64,000 nucleotides of DNA from contig OX359266.1 of assembly GCA_947179155.2 (NCBI GenBank), positions 14,708,098 through 14,772,097 of the forward strand, read 5' to 3'. The DNA comes from Hedera helix (Eukaryota > Streptophyta > Magnoliopsida > Apiales > Araliaceae). The translations under genes were made by a program, and so were the position numbers. The notes under the pieces are model-generated. The model was not told the DNA's origin. It made no database searches and worked only from the letters and a program-made list of their open reading frames with translations. Below, in pieces: positions 9,820-20,920 of the stretch (positions are counted from its first letter, which is position 1; each line of letters begins with the position of its first letter).

Positions 9820-10690
9820 TCAACGCCTGTTGTGGCGAACTACCCGACGGTAAGCCTGTTGGGCCAATTCCTCAACTACACGACGTCTAATCACGCGTCG
9901 GCTGCTGCCCGTCTCCCGAGGGTACCTCATAACCCGGTCCCCTAGTCGGTCAAAGGAAGTCTCTAGAGCATACTCTAGAGTGTCAATCCTAACAGATCTA
10001 ACTTGATTCTCTCTTTCTAAGCTACCTACCTTCATGGTAGCCTTAAGCTAAGCCTCATGAATCTGAATGTGGTCTACTCGCTCCTGGTCGAGCTCGGCCT
10101 GATGGCCTGAAGAACTGTCTGACTATGCATCTCTCTGGCGTTTAACTGCTTTACAGTCTGCCTAAGCTGACTGTTCTGCAACACCAGCTGCTGCATTGTT
10201 GGACTCGATTGAGGTGCAGCCTGCTCCAACTGCTATATCTTGCTCTACAGATCAGCCACATCTAGCCCCCTCTGGTACGCCTCATCTTTATATAAATTCT
10301 CCATCTGCTGATGGAGAGCATTTTGCTCCTTCAGATGAGCAATCTGAGCAGTCTGCTGCTCGACAACCTGCTGCAGTTCAGTAAGCTGCTCCTGCTCCAA
10401 TGTAGGGTCAGCATAACCCTCAAACATATCATCCACAAAAGTGTGGAACATAGGAGATCCCTCCTCAGATGCCTCCTCCTCTGCTGCTACCTCAATCTCC
10501 AACTCCGCAGAATCCCCCTTGGTCTCTACATCCCACGCGGGATCATCTTCTGACTCAACATCTTGGTCCTGACTGCCGGACCTCATAACCCCGCCTATAA
10601 CAGGCTCTGCCATATACAAAATGTCATCATCCTCTGGGTCAGACTCTCCTATTGGTGATGCCGGTGCAACTGGTGCGTAGCCCACTAACT
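9820..10690 (-). pseudogene. Extra ORF upstream of gag (pre-gag) of the minus-strand Tekay-like element
   Basis: I do not recognise this protein family. The first part, readable right after the PBS (down to 10245), gives an acidic sequence with ESDPEDDD and EPVIGGVMR, then a Gln/Glu-rich heptad-like stretch (QEQLTELQQVVEQQTAQIAHL) that looks like a coiled coil. The second part (9820-10035) is basic, with VRIDTLEYALE, YPRETGSS and RRVIRRRVVEELAQQ. The middle contains stops. The plus-strand element at 17427-18193 has the same order: SDPEEGDHEEPVIGGVMR, then a charged middle, then KRVRIDRLSY and YYPAEEGQS. Position between PBS and gag is the same in both. Possible roles are RNA or particle-related, but that is only a guess. 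It could be an ancient N-terminal Gag extension; against this, a 400 bp non-coding spacer separates it from gag. Confidence 0.68.
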
Positions 10691-10702
10691 GCTCTGATAC
10701 CA
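10691..10702 (-). promoter_or_regulatory. Primer binding site of the minus-strand Tekay-like element
   Basis: TGGTATCAGAGC on the minus strand, preceded by GGT and the LTR end GGGGGCGTCATA. This is the same arrangement as GGGGTCGTCACA-GGT-TGGTATCAGAGC in the plus-strand element. Confidence 0.88.
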
Positions 10703-10705
10703 ACC

Positions 10706-13650
10706 TATGACGCCCCCATATTTGGGTCTTAAATACCCGAATCGAGTCATCACGATCTAATACAAACATCCACATCTAAACAACATATAATAACTAAATG
10801 CGGAATAATAAACATATGTTGTTCATTCAGAAGGTGTTACTAGTCCCAAGATTCGATAACTTTAATACAAAAGTACAAACTTACCCTAGAACAGTAAATA
10901 GGGTTCAAATTACAATAACAGTAAGGAAACTAAGCATAAAACAAAATGTTGCTGCTAGAAGTCTATTACTTCATCTTTTCTTTACCCTTGCCCTTCCCTA
11001 AAATCTCGGGTTTAACTGCAATAAAGTTCATGATATAGTAAGAATGAGTAACTAGTTTGCTCAACAAGTTTAAATAACAAGAATAAATAGTATATCATGA
11101 ATGAATGGAATATCTGAAAAGAATTCAACACTATGAATAATGAAAGCAAGAATAACAATGCTTTTAGAATAAACGATAGTCAAGTAGACCATGAATAGTA
11201 AACTTCCAATGGAATCAATAGCTGATTGACCTTTTGGTTACTAGCTCAAAAATACTTACTAGAGGGGATCAGCCTCTTGTACACTATATGTATGCATAAC
11301 ATTTAATTTCTGTGTTTTGAATCTTATATTAGATACGTGGGGCACCCCTCTATATTTAAGGGGTGTTCATAACAGTCTGAGAATCCGCACCCTCAAATGG
11401 TTTGGATGGTTTTTAAAATCTTTAACATAAATGTCTAGCCGAACAATGGCTTAACATTAACTCAGAAGTCAAAAACTGTACAAACTCAATTGCACAAAGT
11501 GCGAATCACAATAATATCAATATGAAATAATTGTAAAGTAATTAATCCACTTAAAGCATGCTTGGGAAATAAAGTTCAAGCGTAAATAAATAACTTGCAC
11601 AAAGTAAAGTTTAGGTACAAGGGAACTTGCCTGTTTGCTCAGCTACAACAATCTAACTTTAATTAAATGGCTTTGAATGACCTAACATTGATAAAGTTGT
11701 TCTATCAATTAGTACTGCGTATTTGCATGTCTATACGCTCATTAAAGACTTATCTATCAATTAAGTCTAACACATAATTCACATCACTCGATATGTTATC
11801 AGTAACCATATAAACACTTAAACAAACTTAGTTTAATAATTTAATAAGTTAAGAGTATTTTTCGTAAGTTTTAAACCCTTAAAAAATTTATTATAATTGT
11901 TAAATAAATGCATAATTAAATTATTTTATTCACTCTATCTTTATTTAATTACTATTTAATCCTAATTAAATAGTAATTAATTAATTATCTTTAGTTATTA
12001 GTTAAAAGTATATAATAACTAATTGCACTTACTTATTATTTAATAATAATTAAATAATAAATAATTATTATTTTAATTTTAACCTCCTTTAATTATTATT
12101 TAATATTAATTAAATAATAATTCACTAAGTAATTATCCTTACTTATTATTTAATTTAAAGAAATTAAATAGTTTACCAATTTTAATCCTCTTTAATTATT
12201 ATTTAATGTCAATTAAATATTAATTAATTATTTATTTATTTTAATTTAATTATTATTTAAGGTTAAATAATAATCAATTTATTTATCCTCATTTATTATT
12301 TAATTTTAATTAAATAATAATTAATTTACTAACTTAAATTTTATTTAATCATTATTTAATGCTAATTAAATAATAATTAATTGCTTAATTATATTTATTT
12401 ATTATTTAATATTATTTAAATAATAAATAATTAATTTATAAATTTTATCTCTATTTAATTATTATTTAATATTAATTAAATAATAATTAGTTAGTTACGT
12501 ATTTTTATTTATTATTTAATTCTCAATTAAATAATAAATAATTTATTTATTTAATTTATCTCTTTGATATTATTATTAAGTACTTAAATCATATATTTAA
12601 CATTTAATAATAATTTATTAGAATATTTATCTAATTATTAACTAATGAATAGTTAATTAATGTACTTTTTACACCTTGAATACTATTAAAAATAATGAAT
12701 TTCTTAATTAATCTTACTTATTATTTAATGTTACTTAAATAATAAGTAATTAACAGTGTTAATGATTTTTCAAAAATTAAAAATATTAATTTAGCATTTT
12801 TCGTTTAATTAGTAAGGTTTAATCACATTTTAATTGTGGAAATTATCAAATGATATGATAAAAATATAAACTCATTTTTATAAAATAGTACACGAAAAAT
12901 CAAGCAACTTTTGTCAAGGACACTTCACCGAAATCGGTCGTAATTCTGGTGAATCAGTGGCCGGAATGTTCCGGCCGGTTCCTAAAAAAAACCGGCAGTA
13001 GCTTTTCCAGAATATGCCAGCTTTGGGGTCTTGGGGAAAAACCTTAATAACTTGAGTTTTCTAACTCCAATGGAGATTTACTAGGTATCAATAGAATCGT
13101 GACTTCCCGAACTACAATTTCTAGTCATCAGATCATTTATTTGGACAAGGTTTGGCCACTGAAAGTGGCCAAACAGCCGACTGCCAGTGCATTGCCTCCG
13201 ACAGCAAGGTCTTTCGCTAGAAAAACCATAACTCACTCATTATAAATCAATTTTTAGTCATTCCACTTAAAAAAATCTTCGTATCGAATAGCTCAATCAC
13301 CCAGAGTTGACGGATCATGATTTCAATTTACGGAGCATGAACAGTAATTCCGGGAGTGGGCTGCTCCGATTTACTTTTTCGGTAAAGGTGTTTTTGAGCT
13401 TTCTTTCAAGATTTTTGACATAAACACATACTAATACACAAGTTAAATTCATGGTAATCTATATACACATATTTAGCAAGATTCTAGCCATTTAGAATCT
13501 CAACTTCATATAACTTAACATAAAAAAAATAAAATAATCAGCATGCAAGTTAGGGTTTTAAACGAAAACTACCTTGATCTAGATTCTTTCCTTCTTACTT
13601 TACCAAAGTAGGAGATGAATGAGGTTGGCATAAAAATGAAACTCCTTCAA
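10706..13650 (-). mobile_element. 5' LTR of the minus-strand Tekay-like element, outer part missing
   Basis: The inner end is fixed by the PBS; the terminal CA has changed (TATGACGCC on the plus strand). Homology with the plus-strand element's LTR is visible in reverse complement, for example 11270-11420 against 16480-16620 (GGTGCGGATTCT, GGCTGATCCCCT). The outer end, which should read GGTTATTACA as at 4819-4828, is not found before the MITE half at 13650. About 0.7 kb of U3 is therefore absent or displaced. The stretch 11000-11870 and 12800-13640 hold no gene; 12930-13400 is slightly richer in GC with CCGG-containing palindromes (for example GGCCGGAATGTTCCGGCC). Confidence 0.75.
11880..12790. 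repeat. Array of AT-only palindromes inside the minus-strand LTR
   Basis: About a dozen diverged units at 45-65 bp spacing, each with TTATTATTTAAT followed by ATTAAATAATAA, a near-perfect inverted repeat able to form a hairpin. The sister LTR has a comparable array at the same relative place with a different unit (AATAAAATATTATTAAA), so the array position is conserved while its sequence turns over. Confidence 0.85.
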
Positions 13651-13671
13651 AGAAACTCCTATCATCCTTTT
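13650..13671. mobile_element. Left end (terminal inverted repeat) of a MITE split by the plus-strand Tekay-like element
   Basis: TTCAAAGAAACTCCTATCATCC near 13648-13667 (two halves: TTCAAAGAAACT and CCTATCATCC) matches the reverse complement of the right end at 26936-26960 (TTCAAAAAACCTCTAATCATCC). The match continues past the interruption into 26581 onward. The last bases, CTTTT, are one copy of the target duplication of the inserted element (the other is CTTCT at 26581). Confidence 0.72.
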
Positions 13672-14361
13672 TATAATGACCACAAATTCTTGTAGACATT
13701 GTAATTATATTTATTAAATAATTATCAATGAATTAAAACTTTTGTACTAATTAATTGTGCATTAAATAATTGAATGAATATACTTATGTATGTGTGTATT
13801 TATTTAAAGTAATAAAACAAGGTGTATAATTAATTAAAGTAAGTCTAATTGGATTATATTTTAAATCCAAATCAGGTAATAAACTAGGTCAAATTAATTT
13901 ACCTAGTAGTCCATGTAATTAGTTAAACTAGTCCAATGCTTGATTTAATTAAAGGTATCATAGGTTATTTAATGTTAGCCATTTGTAATAAATAAATTGA
14001 ACCCAAACAAATTAAAAGAATGAGCCCAACTAATATAATTCTCACGTCCAAAGTGGAGCCCAATAGGAAGTCAAAATGTTGGTCAAGGGTTATGTATATA
14101 TGTATATATGTATATATAAGCTATAAAAATAAAGCAAAAATGGGGAATTTAATTCCATTTTGTTGAGATTGAAGGGGGCCCACATGGGGTGCCTTGATTT
14201 TATAATGTTGCTTCCAATTTACTCCTTGTCATAGTAGGTGAACCACCCTTGTCAATCAACTTGTCCATCATGTAGTCATTCAATCAAATAGTAAGTATCA
14301 ATTAGCCTTAATTTGACTATGTTGGTGAATTAGGGAAGTTAATAAAGGATTAGTAGAGTGT

Positions 14362-14370
14362 TATAAATAG
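14362..14370 (+). promoter_or_regulatory. TATA box of the Tekay-like 5' LTR
   Basis: TATAAATAG in the LTR, about 690 bp from its start, followed by a pyrimidine/purine-rich leader with GAGAGAGAG about 60 bases later. The 3' LTR keeps TATAAATA at 23795. This fits the plant RNA polymerase II consensus and would place the transcript start near 14395; no start site was measured. Confidence 0.6.
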
Positions 14371-14682
14371 ATTACTCCACATACTTGCTATGTTGGTTAG
14401 TTCATTTGCTAGAGTTCTAAAGAGAAAAGAGAGAGAGCATTTTCAAGAGAGAAATAGAGATACACTTGTGAGAAATTACTAGAGGAAGTGCTTGGTGGAT
14501 GTCACAAAGCCTCATATCATACTTTGGAAGGAAAAGAAGAAGAGCATCCAAGACCCTAAGGTTCAAAAGTGTTCCAAACCCCTTTTATTTCATTTTTGTA
14601 GTCTAGACATGATTTGAACGATTAAAATGTATTTTTAACCGATCAAAAGTTATTTTGATGGTCTAGAAGTCTTATACTATGT

Positions 14683-14716
<34 letters not shown>

Positions 14717-15469
14717 TGTATATATATTCATGTTTTGATGTGTTTAAATCATGTTTTGGTATGTGTGTTATGCTTAAAACTAGAATAAATATTCATATCG
14801 AACTTTACCGGTAAAACCCTAACTAAGCATGTGATGTTTAATGTTGTAGTTTGAAATGTACAAGTTGAAAAATTGATTTCTATGGCTAGAAAGTTGCATG
14901 TATACGTTTTTAAGAAAATTCAACTTGAATCTTTCAAAAATATTGAAAAATGATGAAGTTATGATTTTACCGCAAAACATGTTATTTTAAAGACCTAATG
15001 TTCAAATAGCCCACATTGTGGCTATTTTTCATAACCAAAACTTTTTCAAAAATTTGAGTCTATGATGAAATATTGTAGTTGAAGAAAATACGAATACATC
15101 GATACCAATTGGAGGTCATTTGGATTTATAGATTTTATTTTATTCAAGTTTTAATCAAATAAGCAAAAATTGAAAAATCTGAAAATGACAACTCAACAGA
15201 TTCTGCCACTTGGGGGCTGGGGCCCCAATCACTGTTCATAGACGGATCTTTTTAATTCTGGGTTGGGTCGATTCATTTTAAATGGGTCGGTTCAAATTAT
15301 TTATGACCAAAATGGGTAAAAATATTTTAAAATTAATATAATTAATTTGGGACCCAATAAAAAGAAAATATATAATTATTTATTATATGAATATTAAATA
15401 ATAATTAAGAGTCCTGAAGGTGATTAATTACTATTTAAGCAATATTAAAATGAAAAGAGATAGTAACTA

Positions 15470-15990
15470 ATTATTTATTAAATAATAAATAAAGGGTAAT
15501 ATAATTAATAAAATATTATTAAATGATTAATAATATTTAAAAATGAATAAAATATTATTAAATAATTAATAATATTAATAAATGAATAAAATATTATTAA
15601 AGGATTAATAATATTATAAAGATAATAAAATATTATTAAATAATTAATAATATTAATAAATGAATAAAATATTATTAAAGGATTAATAATATTATAAAGT
15701 TAATAAAATATTATTAAATAATTAATAATATTAGAAAATAAATAAAATAATATTAGATAATTAATAAAATATTATTAAATGGTTAATAATATTAGAAGAT
15801 GAATAAAATATTATTAAATGATTATTAATATAATAAGATTAATAAAATATTATTAAATGATAAATAGTATTAGAAGAATAATAAAATATTATTAAAGGAT
15901 TTATAATGTTAAGTGATTAATAAAATATTATTAAATGATTAATAATATTACAAGACTAATAAAATATTATTAAATTATTAATAATATTAG
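15470..15990. repeat. AT-only minisatellite in the 5' LTR of the plus-strand Tekay-like element
   Basis: About a dozen units of 40-48 bp containing AATAAAATATTATTAAA followed by GATTAATAATATTA, self-complementary within each unit. The copy in the 3' LTR (24935-25390) is slightly shorter, showing unit loss or gain after insertion. Confidence 0.88.
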
Positions 15991-17186
15991 ATAAGTGTAT
16001 GAACTATATTAAATAATTAATATAAATTTTATGTGTTTGAAATATTATCAAGTAGTGATAATATTTCCTAAGTGTTTATATACCCGTAATTATATAATTA
16101 TGTGGTTCGTAAGAGTTATAAATGTTATCATACGAATATGTATATGATACTAATTTAAGATCAAACTGATTAATTGTTAGGTTCGTTCAAGGAATATTAA
16201 ATTGAAATGGTTAGTCGTAGACTACGCACGAGGCAAGTTCTCTAACCCTACTCAATTATTGTTAAACGAGTTTCTATACTTGTAATTATTGCCAGAGCTT
16301 TAAGTGGTTTAATTATTTAAAATTATTCCACATTCATATTGTTTATAAAATCGCACCTAGTGCATTTGAAGCTTAATAGTTCTTGATTCATGAACTGAAT
16401 TAAAAATGTCTAAAGCTAATTGTTCAGCTAGACATTGCGTTTATAAATTCAATAACTTGAATACTTTTAAAAGCTTATCCAAACCATTGCTTGGTGCGGA
16501 TTCTTATATTAAGTCTGAGAATTAAACAACCCTAGATAAAGGGGATTTTATGTCGATAAATTGACTTTTGCACAAGATGACTAAATGTAATGCATATACA
16601 GCGGGTTGAATAGGCTGATCCCCTTGAAAACCAAACTACTGAAAGGGTCAGAGGAAACTCTATTATACCCTCGTTAGTTCAGGGTCCTCGGTGACCACTC
16701 AACATTTAAGATTCAAATATTCTTGTTCAATGAAATTTGAGTCTTGTTTTCTTTCACAATTGTTATATCTATTGTTGAAGCACTTGATGTTATTCCCTTT
16801 TCACTCATGATATAATAAATCTTTATGATTGTTCTTAAACTTGCTGAGCAAACCAGTTGCTCACCCTTGCTATACTATGAACCATTTTTAGTTAGACCCG
16901 AATGCTCCAAGAAGGACAAGGGAAAATAGAAAGCCAGAGCTTAATTATACATGTTAATTAAATGTTTAAAATGTAATTACTGTTGATAAAACTTTTGTAA
17001 TTCCTTAAGATAGGAACTGTTGATGTGAAAGTTAATCGACCTTGGGTATTGTAGCCTTTTTATAAGGAACCTTTTGTATTATTCCGCGATGTTTAAATGA
17101 AAATTATGTATTTAATTGTTATTAAGTACTACTATATAGTGAGAACCAAACCCAAGGTTATGGAACCCGGATTTGGGGTCGTCACA

Positions 17187-17426
17187 GGTTGGTATCAGAG
17201 CTGTAGGTTAGAAACGTTAGGATTACGAAACCTAGGATATAACCTTAGTACTAAACTCATATCGAGTGCGTTAAGAGATGAATCGGGGAGATTCATCATG
17301 TTGTGTATTTTTGGAGGTGGATTGAGGAAATCCATCGAGCCGAGATGTACATGATAAAATATCATTTTATTTCATCAATGAATATATTTTATTTTGTACT
17401 AACATATGTTATTTTTATGATATAGG
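17187..17426 (+). promoter_or_regulatory. PBS and leader with an intron-like 3' splice site before the pre-gag ORF
   Basis: The PBS TGGTATCAGAGC is at 17190-17201, three bases inside the LTR end. The 225-base leader up to the pre-gag ATG at 17427 ends with TACTAAC (17397-17403), a perfect branch-site consensus, then a T-rich stretch and ATAG (AG at 17424-17425). A candidate donor, CTGTAGGT, is at 17201-17208. Whether it is spliced is unknown. In the minus-strand relative this leader is absent and the ORF follows the PBS almost at once, but that copy also lacks some coding sequence, so simple deletion explains it equally well. Confidence 0.6.
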
Positions 17427-18193
17427 ATGACGGAGATTGGACAGGCTAGTCATGCTATTGAGGAGGTGGTTTATACGGATATCCACATGGATATGGCACA
17501 ACCACTGGTGGTTGCACCGATAGAGTTTTTGGAGTCTGATCCCGAGGAGGGTGATCATGAGGAGCCTGTTATAGGTGGAGTTATGAGGCCAAACAGTGAA
17601 GATGAGGCCGAGTTTGAGGAGTTTGAGGACGATGAGCCAGCTGAGTACACGGATGGCATGGGCACTACTGCCAGTGACATCATCGACTTTCTGACTACGA
17701 GGAATAATGAGCTGGAGGATAGGGTTCAGCACTTGGGGGAGCATAATTAGACCTACCAGCATACAGAGAACCAATATAGGGATGCAACATATCAGTTCTA
17801 TGGTGAGAACATGTTGCTTAAGGAGAAGATGGCATAGGTGAAAGCTAGATTAGCAGCAGCTGAGCTGAAGATTCAGCAAACACAGGCGCTGAGAAGGGGG
17901 AGATTAGAGGCCATTGGCAACAGGCTATAGAGGATAGGATTGAAATGGAGATCCAGAGAGATACAGCTCATGGGCAGATGTTGGAGTTGGAGGACGAGGT
18001 CTGTGAGAAGAGGGTGAGGATCGATAGACTTAGTTATGTCTATTGTTTTTCCTTTGGCAGATTTCAGAGCAGGGTGCACTACTACCCAGCTGAGGAGGGT
18101 CAGTCCATGCACACTATCAGTAGGAACGTGGTGATGGTCATTGGGGATGAAGAGTACGATGATGCAATCCGTCGTGGGATGCGCATTCATTAG
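17427..18193 (+). pseudogene. Extra ORF upstream of gag (pre-gag) of the plus-strand Tekay-like element
   Basis: Unrecognised family. The first 107 codons are open (17427-17750): MTEIGQASHAIEEVV, then the acidic ESDPEEGDHEEPVIGGVMR and FEEFEDDEPAEY, then DIIDFLTTRNNELEDRVQHL as the start of a heptad-like, probably coiled-coil stretch. TAG stops at 17748 and 17835 interrupt the charged middle (KARLAAAELKIQQTQ). After a frame change the last part is open at 17945-18193: VRIDRLSY, YYPAEEGQSMHTISR and the C-terminus GDEEYDDAIRRGM. The third copy in the window (45850-49875) ends EEYDDALRRGML, and the minus-strand copy shares EPVIGGVMR and the YP.E.G.S region. An intact ancestor would be about 255 residues. 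The function is unknown; acidic N-terminus, coiled coil and basic C-terminus would suit a protein- or RNA-binding accessory factor, which is inference only. Confidence 0.72.
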
Positions 18194-18533
18194 TAATAGT
18201 ATTTTATGATGGGTATGTGCATAGATGCAGTAGAACCTAACTTTTGTTTTATCAAAGGGTTAATATGTTGTAAATCCTAACTTTAGGAGGTTTTAGGATA
18301 AGATCCCATCTTTTGTAGCGTCTCGGGGATAGAAGCATTTATAGCAGTATGCTTGTGATGTAAAGTGCTATGCACTACTATTTTAGCATATGGATATAAA
18401 TGCAGTCATGTTTATGTTTATATATGTACTGAGATGATTACTTATATTTTAGCTAAACATTGTCTAAGATACAAAACAACAAGTGAGAAGATGAATCAAG
18501 TACAAAAACTTAAAATTTTGTTTATAACAGAGA
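18194..18533. other. Spacer between pre-gag ORF and gag
   Basis: About 340 bp, AT-rich, no coding signal. It contains AACTTT-GTTTT / AACTTTAGGAGG repeats and TAGCA/GCAGTATG motifs that are also seen after the third copy's pre-gag (49880-50160). It may hold an internal leader for gag, but no splice site or other control element is evident. Confidence 0.6.
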
Positions 18534-19583
18534 ATGCCGCCACGTATACAACCACCAAGGAACCAAGGGGTAGAATAATCAGTTAACAACGATGAGGGGG
18601 GACGCAACGTAGACCCAATGCAGAACTTCGTCGACATGCTAGCTGAAGAAATGCAGAATAGGCACCCAGTAGTCACAAATCAGCCACCACCGCCGAATCT
18701 GTTGGCAAATTTTAAAGACTTCAATGCAGTAGGACCACCAGTGTTTAAAGGGACGACAGACCCGATCGAGGCCCAGTCATGGATAAAAGAGATAAAGAAA
18801 GCATTCGTGATTGTAAGAGTGGCGGAGGAGCAAAAGATGATCTTTGCTACCTATATGATGAAGGGAGAAACCAATTTTTGGTGGGAAGCCAATCAGAATA
18901 GGGCTGGTGATGGTGTGGTGCCATGGACGAGATTTAAGGAAATATTCGATGAGAATCATTTTCCGAAAAGTATGAAGAGTAGAATGGAAGTTAAATTTCT
19001 AAAGTTGAAGCAGGAGAATATGTCGGTACCCGAGTACGCGACAAAATTTATTGAGTTAGCCAGGTTCGCTCCACATCAGGTGGACACTGAAGAACGTAAG
19101 ACCCGAAGATTTGAGAATGGTTTGAGACCATGGGTATTCAACAAAGTGGTAGTGCTACAGATTGACTCATTCTCAACGTTGCTGGAGAAGTCAATCATAG
19201 CTGAAGGAGGAAGTGATGCATTATTTAGATATAACCAAGAGAGAAATAAGAAAAGGAGTGAAGGAGGAAGTAAGAATAATAACAATGGAGGCAACATCAG
19301 CAACAATAAGCATAAGTGGGACAACAACAACAATGATAGGAACTCGAAAAATCAACAAGGAAATGTTCAGAAGAAGACGACATGCAATATATGTGGAAAG
19401 AATCATTTCGGGGAATGCAAGAAAGGCAAGAATACGTGCTACAACTGCGGGCAAGTGGGGCATATTTCTCCAAATTGTCCCCTCCCAAAGAAGGTAAGAT
19501 GCTTTTCTTGCGGAGCTTCTGACCACATGATAAAGGATTGTCCTAAAAGGAAGAATGATGGGGGGAAGCGGCTACAAGGGTAA
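18534..19583 (+). pseudogene. gag: Tekay-like Gag with one early stop
   Basis: Starts MPPRIQPPRNQG at 18534, matching the MPPR start of the sister copies, but a TAA at 18576-18578 (codon 15) closes the frame. From 18618 it is open to 19583. Gag core: LANFKDFNAVGPPVFKG, PIEAQSWIKEIKKAF, KGETNFWWEA, WTRFKEIFDENHFPKSM, EYATKFIELARFAPH and LLEKSIIAEGGSDALFRYNQ. An Asn/Lys-rich basic linker precedes three zinc knuckles at 19383-19548: CNICGKNHFGEC (shortened spacing), CYNCGQVGHISPNC and [14 protein letters not shown]. The frame runs out just past the third knuckle because pol lies one base over, next to a run of six G at 19560-19565. In the minus-strand relative, gag and pol are continuous here. 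The protein packages element RNA. An initiating ATG at 18618 would skip the stop, but would lose the conserved N-terminus. Confidence 0.93.
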
Positions 19584-20920
19584 TAACAGCAGATTGGCTA
19601 TCGGGGGACCGGTACCACAGAACAAGCCGACAACACGAACTTTCAATATGATGGTGCAAGATGCCGTGGAGTCAAAAGACGTGGTGTCAGGTATTATTTC
19701 GATCAATGATATAAATGCATATGTATTGTTTGATTCAGGTGCTACCTGTTCATTTGTGTCTAATGATTTTGCTAGACGGTTAGAATTGCCTAGGGAAAAG
19801 TTAGAAAACCCTATGAATATAGAAGTTGCAAATAAAGAGGTAATCCCTGTAGAGTATATACATAGAAATTGTTGTGCTAAAATCATGGGTCAGAAGTTGA
19901 GTGTGAATTTAATTCCGATACGTTTGGGGGAGTTCGACGTTATACTCGAAATGGATTGGTTGTTTAACCATGGAGCAGTAATTGATTGTCAGAAGAAGTG
20001 TATACCCCTTAAGACACCAAACAAGTCTAAGGTTGTATTTTATGGTAGCAAGTCGTCAAGACAATCCTCTTGTTTGACGATGATGCAGGCCAAGAAATTG
20101 TTGAAGAAAGGTTGTGTAGGGTATTTGACTCATGTGGTGGATACTCAAATGGTGAATCCTGAGATGGAGCAAATACCAATAGTTAAGGAGTTCATGGATA
20201 TCTTTTCAGATGAACTGCCAGATCTACCGCCAGATAGAGAGATAGAGTTTGTGATCGATTTGGTACCGGGGACAACACCAATATCAAAGGCAGCATATAG
20301 GATGGCTCCGGTAGAAATGAAGGAGTTGATGGTTCAGTTGCAAGAGTTGTTAAATAGGAAGTACATTCAACCGAGAGTTTCTCCACGGGGAGCACCTGTG
20401 TTGTTTGTAAAGAAGAAGGATGGATCGATGAGACTCTTCATGGATTATAGAGAGTTGAACAAAGTAACGATCAAGAACAAGTACCCGTTACCACGAATTG
20501 ACGATCTTTTTGATCAATTGAAGGGGCGAAGTACTTTTCAAAGATTGACTTAAAGATTGGATATCATCAGTTAAAAGTAAGGAATGAGGATATAACCAAG
20601 ACGGCATTCAGAACTCGATATGGCCATTATGAGTTTCTAGTGATGTCATTTGGACTAACGAATGCGCCACCCGCATTTATGGACATGATGAACAGAGTAT
20701 TCAAGCAGTACTTGGATAAATTTGTAGTCGTGTTCATTGACGATATTTTAATTTATTCCAAAACGGAGGAGGAGTATACCGAACATCTAAGATTGGTGTT
20801 GGAGATTTTACGGAAGGAGCAGTTGTATACTAAATTTTCAAAGTGTGAATTCTGGTTGGAGAGAGTTCAATTTTTGGGTCACATTATCGATAAGGAGGAG
20901 TTTCAGTTGATCTAGTAAAG
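19555..20920 (+). pseudogene. pol: Tekay-like protease and reverse transcriptase, two frame changes
   Basis: 19555-20553 is open. The protease active site is [11 protein letters not shown] at 19729-19755, then [17 protein letters not shown], the linker ([28 protein letters not shown]), and the RT fingers ([55 protein letters not shown]). One base is missing relative to the family in a G run at 20523-20526. RT continues in the next frame with [14 protein letters not shown] to 20915, including the catalytic FIDDIL at 20733 and FLGHIIDKE. Another single-base loss near 20894-20900 ends that frame. Active-site residues are kept. RT copies the element RNA into DNA in the particle. The two breaks make the protein non-functional unless they are sequence errors. 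Confidence 0.93.

Larger units (their letters stand above)
13672..17186 (+). mobile_element. 5' LTR of the plus-strand Tekay-like element (about 3515 bp)
   Basis: Begins TATAATGACC (TG changed to TA; the 3' LTR keeps TGTAATGACC) and ends GGGGTCGTCACA before the PBS. The 3' LTR at 23117-26580 matches it throughout: I count about 13 differences in the first 285 aligned bases, roughly 95 percent identity, so the insertion is not recent. Contents: a TATA box near 14362, a GA-rich leader (14415-14460), a TA microsatellite (14680-14730), the AT-palindrome array at 15470-15990, and a segment with GGTGCGGATTCT shared with the minus-strand relative. There is no coding sequence. Confidence 0.92.

Noticed and set aside
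2788..17201. tRNA-like TGGTATCAGAGC sequences at 2788, 10691 and 17190 as tRNA genes
   Set aside because: They are 12-base primer binding sites next to LTR ends; no cloverleaf can be drawn around them.
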